Source of the DNA: an uncultured Gemmata sp.
GTDB taxonomy: Bacteria; Planctomycetota; Planctomycetia; Gemmatales; Gemmataceae
Reading direction: 5' to 3'
Length of the DNA: 64,000 bases
NCBI GenBank assembly: GCA_937924775.1
Contig: CALDUT010000002.1
Coordinates: forward strand, 124,001 to 188,000
The notes under the pieces are model-generated. The model had not been told where the DNA came from, made no database searches, and saw nothing but the letters and a program-made list of their open reading frames with translations. Shown here in pieces: positions 27,462-35,090 of this stretch (within the stretch, counting starts at the first letter, position 1; every line of letters starts with the position of its first letter). The position numbers were made by a program, and so were the translations under genes.

Positions 27462-28733
27462 ATGACTGACTCGAACCGTCGAACGTTTTTGAAAACCGCG
27501 GCGGCCGCCGCGGCGACCGCGCCGCTGCTTCCGGGAGCCTATGCGGCCCCAGACGATACACTCCGCATCGGCCTGGTGGGCTGCGGCGGTCGCGGCACGG
27601 CGGCGGCCCGGGAAGCCCTGCGAGCCGATCCCAAGGTCAAACTCGTCGCCATGTGCGATGCCTTCATGGATCGACTGGAAGACAGCCTCAAAAACATTCT
27701 CAGCGTCCAGGATGTCGCGTCGAAGGTGGATGTCGCTCCCGAACGCAAGTTCGACGGCTTCGATGGCTACCAGAAGCTCCTCGAACATGTCGATGTGGTG
27801 TTGCTCTGCACGCCCCCGGGCTTCCGCCCGCTACACCTGAAAGCGGCCATCGAGGCTGGTAAGCACGTTTTTTGTGAAAAGCCCGTGGCGGTGGATGTGG
27901 CCGGGGCCAAATCGGTGATCGAAACGGCCCGCTTGGCCAAACAAAAGAATCTCAGCATCTGCTCGGGTTATTGCTGGCGGTACTATCATCCGCTGCGGGA
28001 AACCGTGAAGTGCATTCACGATAACGTCATCGGCGACATCGCGGCGATGCACATCACCTACCTGACCGGCACCCTGTGGCATCGCGGGAACGATCCGAAA
28101 TGGACCCCGATGGAATACCAAATGCGGAATTGGTATTACTTCACTTGGCTCAGTGGCGATTTCATCGTCGAGCAGCACTGCCACAACTTCGACAAGATGA
28201 ATTGGGTCCTCCAGGGGAAGGTTCCCATTGCCGCAACGGCGGTGGGGGGGCGGCAACAACGCCGCGATCCGAAATTCGGCCATATCTACGACCATTTCGC
28301 CGCGACGTTGGAATTCGACGGCGGGTTGAAGGTCTTCTCTTTTTGCCGGCAAATGGATGGCTGCGGGAAAGGTGATGTCAACGATCATGTGATTGGAACC
28401 CGGGGCTCGGCTCAACTCATGGAATTTGCGGTTCGCCCCACCGGGGCATCGGAGCGGGTGTTTGCCGATCCGCGGGCCAAGAGCATGTATCAGGTCGAAC
28501 ACGATGAACTCTTCGCTGGGATTCGGTCTGGGAAATTCATCAACGATGGGGAAACGGCCGCGCACAGCACACTCATGGCCATTTTGGCCCGCGAAGCGGC
28601 GTATACGGGGCGGCGGCTGACGTGGAAGGAACTGATGGCCTCCAACCAGAACCTCGCCCCGGCGAAGTACGATTGGAATTACCCCATCGAAACGCCGCGA
28701 GTTCCGATCCCCGGGACTTATAAGTTTGTCTAA
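27462..28733 (+). CDS. Gfo/Idh/MocA oxidoreductase, Tat-exported
   Basis: This is a 423-residue protein starting at the ATG at 27462 (GAGG upstream); the frame runs back to 27345 but the Tat leader NRRTFLKTAAAAAATA sits correctly only from here. The NAD(P) domain begins LRIGLVGCGGRGTAAAREAL, and GKHVFCEKPVAVDVAG carries the catalytic-region Lys of the family (EKP). The C-terminal alpha/beta domain includes WLSGDFIVEQHCHNFDKMNW. Exported Gfo/Idh/MocA proteins are numerous in planctomycetes and probably oxidise sugars or inositols with a co-exported nicotinamide cofactor. The substrate is unknown. It follows DUF1501 closely and precedes the FAH-family gene. Confidence 0.92.
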   Translation: MTDSNRRTFLKTAAAAAATAPLLPGAYAAPDDTLRIGLVGCGGRGTAAAREALRADPKVKLVAMCDAFMDRLEDSLKNILSVQDVASKVDVAPERKFDGFDGYQKLLEHVDVVLLCTPPGFRPLHLKAAIEAGKHVFCEKPVAVDVAGAKSVIETARLAKQKNLSICSGYCWRYYHPLRETVKCIHDNVIGDIAAMHITYLTGTLWHRGNDPKWTPMEYQMRNWYYFTWLSGDFIVEQHCHNFDKMNWVLQGKVPIAATAVGGRQQRRDPKFGHIYDHFAATLEFDGGLKVFSFCRQMDGCGKGDVNDHVIGTRGSAQLMEFAVRPTGASERVFADPRAKSMYQVEHDELFAGIRSGKFINDGETAAHSTLMAILAREAAYTGRRLTWKELMASNQNLAPAKYDWNYPIETPRVPIPGTYKFV

Positions 28734-28862
28734 AATGAGGGAAGTACGGTACTGCCGCAGCGACCGGTTCGGGATCCGGATCGGTCGCCCCGAGTCTTGT
28801 TTTTCCGAAGTGGTCTTTGTCGTCGATTGTCACTGGGAATTGATTCCGGATAAGGATGGAGT

Positions 28863-29717
28863 ATGCAATTCGGTCAAGTTCGGCTTCCCTCGGGGGCGGT
28901 GGTGGTGATCGCCCTGGACCGGGGACACATTCACCCCCTAGATATGAACCGCGATCCGCACATTCGCTCCCTGGCGGATGTGCTTTATCACCCCGAACCG
29001 GTGGTGATCGCCCGGAAGCTCATCGCCGCCGAACCGCAGCTCACTGCGACCGATTGCGAGTTCCTGGCCCCCCTCAATCATCAGGAGGTGTGGGCCGCCG
29101 GGGTTACTTATAAGCGGAGCAAAGTCGCCCGCGAAGAAGAATCTCAGGGGGCCGCTCAGTTTTACGATAAAGTCTACACGGCGGCGCGGCCGGAACTGTT
29201 CTTCAAAGCGACATCACAACGGGTGGTTCATCCCGGCCAGCCAGTACGCATTCGTAGCGATGCCACCTGGAGCGTTCCCGAGCCAGAGTTGACGCTCGTG
29301 ATTTCGCCGCGTGGCCGGATTGTGGGCTTCACTATCGGCAACGACATGAGTTCCCGTGACATTGAAGGCGAAAACCCCCTGTATTTGCCCCAAGCGAAAA
29401 TTTACAAAGGCTCCTGTTCGATCGGGCCGGTGATCACCCCGGTGGCCGAAATGCCACCATTACCTGAGGTCGAGATTCATCTTGAGGTACGCCGGGCGCA
29501 GCAAGTCGCCTTTGAGGGGCGAACCACACTGGCCCAGATGGCTCGCACGCCACAAAGCCTGACAGAATGGCTATTTAAGGAAAATGAATTCCCGCAGGGG
29601 GCCTTCCTCCTGACCGGCACCGGCATAGTCCCACCCGATGCTTTCACCTTGATGCCGGGCGATGTGGTCCGAATCTCCATCACCGGCATCGGTACTCTTA
29701 CCAATCCTGTCGCGTGA
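28863..29717 (+). CDS. Fumarylacetoacetate hydrolase-family protein
   Basis: This is a 284-residue protein with AAGGATGGAG before the ATG. FAH-fold landmarks: AAGVTYKRSK near residue 80, LFFKATSQRVVHPGQPV, a metal-binding segment SVPEPELTLVISPRG (Glu-x-Glu) and IGNDMSSRDIEGENP (Asp). Members cleave C-C bonds of acylpyruvates or act as hydratases or dehydratases on sugar-acid derivatives. The closest setting in planctomycetes is 2-keto-3-deoxy sugar acid catabolism, which fits the upstream Gfo/Idh/MocA gene. It is cytoplasmic (no signal peptide). The specific reaction is not settled by sequence. Confidence 0.88.
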   Translation: MQFGQVRLPSGAVVVIALDRGHIHPLDMNRDPHIRSLADVLYHPEPVVIARKLIAAEPQLTATDCEFLAPLNHQEVWAAGVTYKRSKVAREEESQGAAQFYDKVYTAARPELFFKATSQRVVHPGQPVRIRSDATWSVPEPELTLVISPRGRIVGFTIGNDMSSRDIEGENPLYLPQAKIYKGSCSIGPVITPVAEMPPLPEVEIHLEVRRAQQVAFEGRTTLAQMARTPQSLTEWLFKENEFPQGAFLLTGTGIVPPDAFTLMPGDVVRISITGIGTLTNPVA

Positions 29718-29841
29718 CGGCCCGGGCTATGAACTGTGGGAAGGAATTCTGCAAAGGCATAGGCCGCTTTTTTCGGTCGTTTTCTGGTGTCTCGGGTACG
29801 GCTCGGGGCTGTCACGAGCAGTCTCCGGTACTTCCGGCGGT

Positions 29842-31548
29842 CTATTTCTTCTGTTGGGGCCGGAAACGGACGCCGTAGGTGGATTCCCACCGTTTCGGGG
29901 AACCCGGCAGAGTCACTCCTGGAACGGGCAGATCGTACTTGTGAGCGTAATACAACAGTCGCTGGGGGTATTCGGGCCATTTGCCTTCCCAGCGGGCCAG
30001 CTCGCGTTTTTCGTCGGCGGACATCTGGGGGAACAGTTGTTCGCGGGCGAATTCTCGCACCGAGGGTTTGAATTCCGAAAGCCGAGCGGGCCCAAGCGGC
30101 GGAATAGTGCCGAACTTGCTCAGCCCCGTCAGCTCGCGGTGAACTTCCAAGGGGTATTCCGGCCATTTCCCTGAAGCTGCCCGCAATCGCGTAGATAAAC
30201 CCTTTCTGGCTAATAGGGGAAAGGTGATACTCTGGGGCAGATCCTTGAAATCGGTGTACAGCAGTTTTGGGTTTTCGGGTTCCGGAAGATACGGTTTTTG
30301 GTGGGCCAGTTCAAAAACCAGCAACCCGAACCATGCCCATAGATTCTCCCGGCGGGCAACATCGAGCCGGCTGCGATATTCTTCCAATTCGACGGCGTTG
30401 AGACGGCAGCGGACGGGATCATCGACCTTGAAAACCGTTTTCGCGTAATCCAGAACCTCCTTTTTCCCGGCTTCAGTATCGAAGGGCCACGGCGATTTGT
30501 TCGCGGCAAACTCCTCAGCATGCTGGCGGATGAAGGCCCAACGATCGCGGCGGATGGCCTCCTCCTCGCGCCATTGCTTGACGAGCTCCGGATTGGTCCG
30601 CACCGGGGCCGGCAGGGCATCCAACCATTGTCGTTCGCGAACGTCCCGGATGAGACCCAACCGTAATCCCGGTGTGGCCGCAGCCAGAATTCCGCGTCGT
30701 TCACTTTCTGGAAGTCGATCGAGCCACGCGGCATACGCCTCCAGAACCCGCAAGAGCCGATCACGTTCCTTGGGGTCGCGGTTGTGGAGTTCTGTATCCA
30801 GTTGAATGATGGCCTGCTGTCGATTCCCAGGTAACGAACGAAACGATTTCGCGAGCTGATCGAACTCTTTGCCGGTGGGCACGGTGATGGTTTCGTTCGA
30901 GGGAATCCGCAAGGTGGGATCGAAGGCGACGGCGGCATCTTCGCCGAAATACTCGGGGCTGGCCAATTCTTCCAAAAAGGGGATGTCGTCCGCCACGGCA
31001 TAAAGGGGCAACAATTCAATGACTCGCGGGTTGGCTTCGTACTGGGGCGCGTCGGATTCTTTGTCGCGTGTAGCCACAAGCGGACCGCGGGTCCATGCGG
31101 CGATCAGGTAGCCCAAGGGGATGCAAACCAGTATGGCCACCAACATGGCTGACCAGACCCACGCGGAGGCTTGCGGGGTGTGTGCCGGGTCGGTTGTTGC
31201 CAGACGAGACTGGGAATAGAGGGGTAACGGTCGCGAGGTCGATAATTCCACCGTGGGAGGGGCGGGTTTGGCAACGGTCTTCGACGCCGGGGGCCGAACC
31301 GTCGGCAGTTTGTCGAGGGTACGGCTCGTGAAGTTCGCAGACGGTTCGGTTCGCGGCAGGTAATCGAGCAGATCGAAGGATTTTTTCAATTCCGCGGCGC
31401 GGGCGCGGGCCACCGGATCGTTTGCGAGCCGCTGTTCAACCCGTTGGGCGGCCTGCGGATCGAGTTCGCCATCCAAATACGCCACCAACTCGACATCTAA
31501 CGGTTCGAGGCTCGCATCATCCTCCGGGGGTAGCTTGTCGTGGGCCAT
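29842..31548 (-). CDS. Large anti-sigma-factor-like membrane protein
   Basis: This is a 568-residue protein, 31 bases downstream of an ECF sigma gene on the same strand. The N-terminus resembles anti-sigma domains (LVAYLDGELDPQAAQRVEQR, residues 21-40) but lacks the His-Cys zinc residues of the zf-HC2 type. A single membrane helix (about 130-151) separates it from a roughly 410-residue C-terminal part that is rich in charged and aromatic residues and Arg-Trp pairs (LPGNRQQAIIQLDTELHNRD, FLEELASPEYFGEDAAVAFD). Position and N-terminus make it the likely partner that holds the sigma factor. The large outer domain would be the sensor and matches nothing recognised. Confidence 0.7.
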   Translation of the reverse strand: MAHDKLPPEDDASLEPLDVELVAYLDGELDPQAAQRVEQRLANDPVARARAAELKKSFDLLDYLPRTEPSANFTSRTLDKLPTVRPPASKTVAKPAPPTVELSTSRPLPLYSQSRLATTDPAHTPQASAWVWSAMLVAILVCIPLGYLIAAWTRGPLVATRDKESDAPQYEANPRVIELLPLYAVADDIPFLEELASPEYFGEDAAVAFDPTLRIPSNETITVPTGKEFDQLAKSFRSLPGNRQQAIIQLDTELHNRDPKERDRLLRVLEAYAAWLDRLPESERRGILAAATPGLRLGLIRDVRERQWLDALPAPVRTNPELVKQWREEEAIRRDRWAFIRQHAEEFAANKSPWPFDTEAGKKEVLDYAKTVFKVDDPVRCRLNAVELEEYRSRLDVARRENLWAWFGLLVFELAHQKPYLPEPENPKLLYTDFKDLPQSITFPLLARKGLSTRLRAASGKWPEYPLEVHRELTGLSKFGTIPPLGPARLSEFKPSVREFAREQLFPQMSADEKRELARWEGKWPEYPQRLLYYAHKYDLPVPGVTLPGSPKRWESTYGVRFRPQQKK

Positions 31549-31579
31549 AGTCCGACTCGCTCCAACGTAGATCTGAACG

Positions 31580-32257
31580 TCAGGGATCGCGTTCGGGCTC
31601 GATTTCTTCCTCCTCCACCGGCGGTGGCGGGGGCATTTCGTCCATATAGATGTAACCCTGCAAGGCCTCGCGGAGCTTGCAGCGGGCGCGACTAAGCAGC
31701 GATTTTACCGCTTTGGGACTGAGATTCATCACTTCGGCGATGTCCGCGTAGTTCATATCCTCAAATTTATTGAGGATGATGGCCATGCGTTGCCGTTCAT
31801 TGAGGCTATCTAAAGCCTTCCGGATCACTTCGGCCAATTCTTGCTGTTGCAGCTGGTGCGTGGGGGGATGATCGCGGTTGGGGGCCAGTTGCTCGGCGGG
31901 TCGGGCTCCCAGGGGACCGGAGTCGTGAACTTCCAGGGTGGTCGCCGGTCGCCGCTGCCGATCGCGGAGGGCGTTGAGAGCGAGGTTATTGGCAATGGTG
32001 AACAGCCAAGTCGAAAACTTGGCTTTAGGGGTATAACTTTTCCGCGTCCGGTAAACACGCAAGAAGACTTCCTGGGCCAAATCCTCAGCTTCATCCGCGT
32101 GGCCGACGAGGTGATGCATGATGGCGACCAGCCGGTGTTGGAAGCGTTCTACCAGCTCCGCGAAGGCTCCGGTATCGTCCGCATCGCGTACCCGGAGCAT
32201 CAAGCGGATGTCCGGGTCGCGGAGAGCCATTTGGGTGCTAGTTTGACCAACGGACAT
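31580..32257 (-). CDS. ECF-type RNA polymerase sigma factor
   Basis: This is a 225-residue sigma-70 family protein. Region 2 (about residues 20-95) contains AEDLAQEVFLRVYRTRKSY and FSTWLFTIANNLALNALRDR. Region 4 (about 145-200) contains LNERQRMAIILNKFEDMNYA and LSPKAVKSLLSRARCKLREA, the -35-binding helix-turn-helix. An acidic Pro/Glu tail (MPPPPPVEEEEIEPERDP) is unusual and absent from minimal ECFs. It is followed by the anti-sigma-like gene, so it is probably released by an envelope signal. Its promoter targets are unknown. Confidence 0.92.
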   Translation of the reverse strand: MSVGQTSTQMALRDPDIRLMLRVRDADDTGAFAELVERFQHRLVAIMHHLVGHADEAEDLAQEVFLRVYRTRKSYTPKAKFSTWLFTIANNLALNALRDRQRRPATTLEVHDSGPLGARPAEQLAPNRDHPPTHQLQQQELAEVIRKALDSLNERQRMAIILNKFEDMNYADIAEVMNLSPKAVKSLLSRARCKLREALQGYIYMDEMPPPPPVEEEEIEPERDP

Positions 32258-32361
32258 AAACCGGCATTCTGTTCGGGAGGATGGAAGGCTAGGGCCTCAA
32301 CAGCAGTACCAGGAGGACTTCGCTGAAATTTCCCATGGGGATTGATCAGTTTGTTGATGAA

Positions 32362-33522
32362 TTATGTCGAGTTTTCTTCCCAGCGCCGCCGGAGTTGACC
32401 GCAGGCGGCATCGATTTCTGCTCCTTTGCGTTTGCGAACCTTGACACTAATACCCGATTTGCGCAAGGTTGCGATGAGGTTTTTCAAGTCGGTGGAGTTC
32501 GGGCGGCGATAGGGGAGCCCGTCCACTTCGTTCCACGGGATCAGATTGACATGGGCTTTGCGGCCGCGTAGCAGGCCGGCGAGTTGCCGCGCGTGGTGCG
32601 GTTGGTCGTTCAACTGGCCCAAAACCACATATTCGTAAGTCACTTGCCGCCTGGTGGTGGCGAAATACTCGTCCGCAGCGGCCAAAATGGCATCCAAGCC
32701 AATTTTGGCGTTGGTGGGGACGATTTGCGTGCGGAGTTCATCGTTGGGGGCATGCAGGGATACCGCCAGATGGTAAGGCTTGCCGCATCGGGCCAGTTGG
32801 CGCATCTTGTCAGGCAGACCCACCGTGGAGATGGTGACGTGCCGGGCCCCGATTCCCAGGCTATTTGGATCGCCAGCAATCGCCAGTGCCTTGAGCAAGT
32901 TTTCCAAATTGGCCAGAGGTTCGCCCATACCCATCACGACGATATGCGTCAACCGTGTGGCTTTCCGTTCCCCCGGCACACGGGCTGAAGGTTCGGGCCC
33001 GCTTCCGCCGCGGGGAGGCCGTGGCGTCAGATTCCGGAGCCGCACCAACTGTTCGACGATTTCGCCGACGGTTAAGTTCCGTACCACGCCATTCAATCCA
33101 CTGGCACAAAAGACGCAGCCCATCCCGCAACCCACCTGCGTGCTGATGCAGGCGGTTGCCCGGCCCTGATCCTGAATCAGCACACATTCGATGAAACGCC
33201 GATCCGTCAGCCGCAACACCAACTTGTGCGTATCGTCGGGAGCCTGAAGGTGCTGTTCCACTTGCGTCGCGAAGACACGGTAGTGTTGGGCCAAGTCGGC
33301 CCGCAACGCCTGCGGCAGGTCCGACATTTCTTCAAACGTAACGGCCCGGTTGGCGAAGACTTGCCGCCAAATTTGCTGGGCGCGCAGCGCCGGTTGCCCG
33401 CGGGCCGCCAACCACGCCTGCAAACTGGCGGGGGATTGGTCCAAGAGGCTATGAATGAGAGGGGTATGAGCCGATGGGGTCGCTCGCCCCGGTTCTTCCG
33501 CTATTGGCAGTGGGATCGTCAT
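32362..33522 (-). CDS. rlmN: Dual-specificity 23S rRNA/tRNA A2503/A37 methyltransferase RlmN
   Basis: This is a 386-residue radical SAM enzyme that adds C2 methyl groups to A2503 of 23S rRNA and A37 of some tRNAs. The cluster motif is CGMGCVFC (C132, C136, C139), with the upstream conserved Cys at 125 (TACISTQVGC) and the methyl-carrying Cys at about 374 (IDAACGQLRR). Also present are VVMGMGEPLANLENLLKAL and HVTISTVGLPDKM. A roughly 20-residue Pro/Gly/Arg insertion (about 167-189) sits before VVMGMGEP and is not typical. The catalytic Cys pattern supports RlmN; the related Cfr differs mainly in substrate. Confidence 0.93.
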   Translation of the reverse strand: MTIPLPIAEEPGRATPSAHTPLIHSLLDQSPASLQAWLAARGQPALRAQQIWRQVFANRAVTFEEMSDLPQALRADLAQHYRVFATQVEQHLQAPDDTHKLVLRLTDRRFIECVLIQDQGRATACISTQVGCGMGCVFCASGLNGVVRNLTVGEIVEQLVRLRNLTPRPPRGGSGPEPSARVPGERKATRLTHIVVMGMGEPLANLENLLKALAIAGDPNSLGIGARHVTISTVGLPDKMRQLARCGKPYHLAVSLHAPNDELRTQIVPTNAKIGLDAILAAADEYFATTRRQVTYEYVVLGQLNDQPHHARQLAGLLRGRKAHVNLIPWNEVDGLPYRRPNSTDLKNLIATLRKSGISVKVRKRKGAEIDAACGQLRRRWEENST

Positions 33523-33690
33523 AGTCGCATTCTAGCGGCCCCGCGAAGTTCGGGGAAGCAGACCGGACCGACTTCATCGCCTCTCGTAGGGCCGCCTTGG
33601 CGGGTGTTGCCAGAACGCCCATGGCGGATCGAGTTGCTCTTCCCATCCCCCTGTCCGATTCGCTACCATCAGGCTCTTTCTCCACCAGGG

Positions 33691-34998
33691 ATGGTCTCCA
33701 TGCGTTGGCTTTTGATCGGCTACATGTTTTTGTTCATTCACCGGCCGTTTGAAGTATGGCCGTGGTTGGGGGAGTTGCACATCGAGCGGGTGTATATGCT
33801 GTTCACCCTCGCGGTGTGGGTGGTTTATCCCTACAAGCGGTTTTTGCCCAATATTCAGCATGCGGCGTATGGCGCGTTGGCTTTGGCGGTGTTACTGGCG
33901 TGGGCGGCCAGCCCGTGGGCAGCGCAGGGGCAACCGGTGGTCGAGGATTGGTTGAAGGTTGTCGTATTTTATGTCCTGCTCGTCACTTGCATTCACGATG
34001 AAGAGGGTCTGAAACATGTAGCGGTCGGCTTCATCGCGGTGATGAGCCTGTACTTATTGCACTCGTTCCGCGAATATTTGGGTGGCCGGCACACATACCG
34101 CATGGGCATTGCCCGCATGATGGGTGTGGATACGACTTTAGGTGATCCGAACAGTTTCGGGGCCAGCATTGTCTTTGCTTTACCGATAGTTATGGCTTTG
34201 TGGAACTCGGGGATCGGGGGCCGGTGGGGTCGGCTCTATTGGAGTGGCTACGTGGCGTTATCGTCGCTATGCATTCTGCTGACGGGGTCGCGGTCGTCGT
34301 TTCTGGGCTTATTGGTGTTTTTTGCGATCATCATCGCTCGAACCCGTTACCGCTTCACGGCGTTGGTACTCTTTGCAATCACGGCTCCGGTGGCCTTTGT
34401 GGCCCTGCCGGAATCGCTGCAAAACCGCTTTGAGACGATTATTGATCCTGAGGTCGGACCAGCCAATGCCCGAGAATCCGGGGAGGGGCGGATTCAGGGG
34501 TTAATCTTAGGCTGGCAGCAGTGGCTGAATAACCCCCTGACCGGGATCGGCCCCGGTGCCTGGCGGCCGGCCAATAGAACACAATTAGAATCTCATAATC
34601 TTTACGGGCAACTTCTGGGAGAAACCGGCACACTCGGGGCCTTGGCATTTCTGGCCATTCTGGCGAGCTTTTGGGTCAATCTGCGGGCCATTGGACGGGT
34701 GCGGAAGGCTGTTCCGGCCTGGCGCAATGACTTGATCTTCACCTTGCCCTCGGCCATTGGTGTCGCGGTGGTATTGTTGCTCTTTATGGGTAATTTCGGT
34801 CATAACCTCTTTCGTTTCACATGGTTATGGTACGGCGGTTTTCTTATCATCGCCCGCTATTGTGTGGCGAAACGCGTCGCTCAGGGGGTATGGGAAAGCG
34901 ATTGGGGCCAACCACACGGGGAGGAGGAGCCATCACGTGAACTCGGGCAATGGCCCGCGGGTTGGATTCGGCACCAGCCGCACACTGGTGGCTTGTAG
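33691..34998 (+). CDS. O-antigen ligase-like membrane protein
   Basis: This is a 435-residue polytopic protein (about ten to twelve helices) starting at the ATG at 33691, or at 33700. The frame extends back into the rlmN region, which is not credible as coding. The Wzy_C/O-antigen ligase hallmarks are a large loop with HSFREYLGGRHTYRMGIARM, DPNSFGASIVFALP, LTGSRSSFLGLLVFF (a conserved Arg-containing helix start) and GIGPGAWRPANRTQLESHNL (the conserved His region). Such proteins join O-antigen or exopolysaccharide to lipid or polymerise it. No glycosyltransferase genes adjoin, so ligase versus polymerase cannot be decided. Confidence 0.85.
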   Translation: MVSMRWLLIGYMFLFIHRPFEVWPWLGELHIERVYMLFTLAVWVVYPYKRFLPNIQHAAYGALALAVLLAWAASPWAAQGQPVVEDWLKVVVFYVLLVTCIHDEEGLKHVAVGFIAVMSLYLLHSFREYLGGRHTYRMGIARMMGVDTTLGDPNSFGASIVFALPIVMALWNSGIGGRWGRLYWSGYVALSSLCILLTGSRSSFLGLLVFFAIIIARTRYRFTALVLFAITAPVAFVALPESLQNRFETIIDPEVGPANARESGEGRIQGLILGWQQWLNNPLTGIGPGAWRPANRTQLESHNLYGQLLGETGTLGALAFLAILASFWVNLRAIGRVRKAVPAWRNDLIFTLPSAIGVAVVLLLFMGNFGHNLFRFTWLWYGGFLIIARYCVAKRVAQGVWESDWGQPHGEEEPSRELGQWPAGWIRHQPHTGGL

Positions 34999-35008
34999 TG
35001 ATAGCATA

Positions 35009-35034
35009 TTGTGACAAAATTCCATTTGATTACG
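35009..35034 (+). promoter_or_regulatory. Candidate shared regulatory motif, partial copy 4
   Basis: TTGTGACAAAATTCCATTTGATTACG, 57 bases before the end of the gap to the DUF1549 start at 35091. The first block (TTGTGACAAAATTC) matches the elements at 25770 and 25818; the second block is weaker. A further look-alike, TTGAACAAAATC, starts at 35044. Confidence 0.35.
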
Positions 35035-35090
35035 CGGAGAAATTTGAACAAAATCGAGAGGATATCCTCTTTGTTTGAAAATTATCACCG

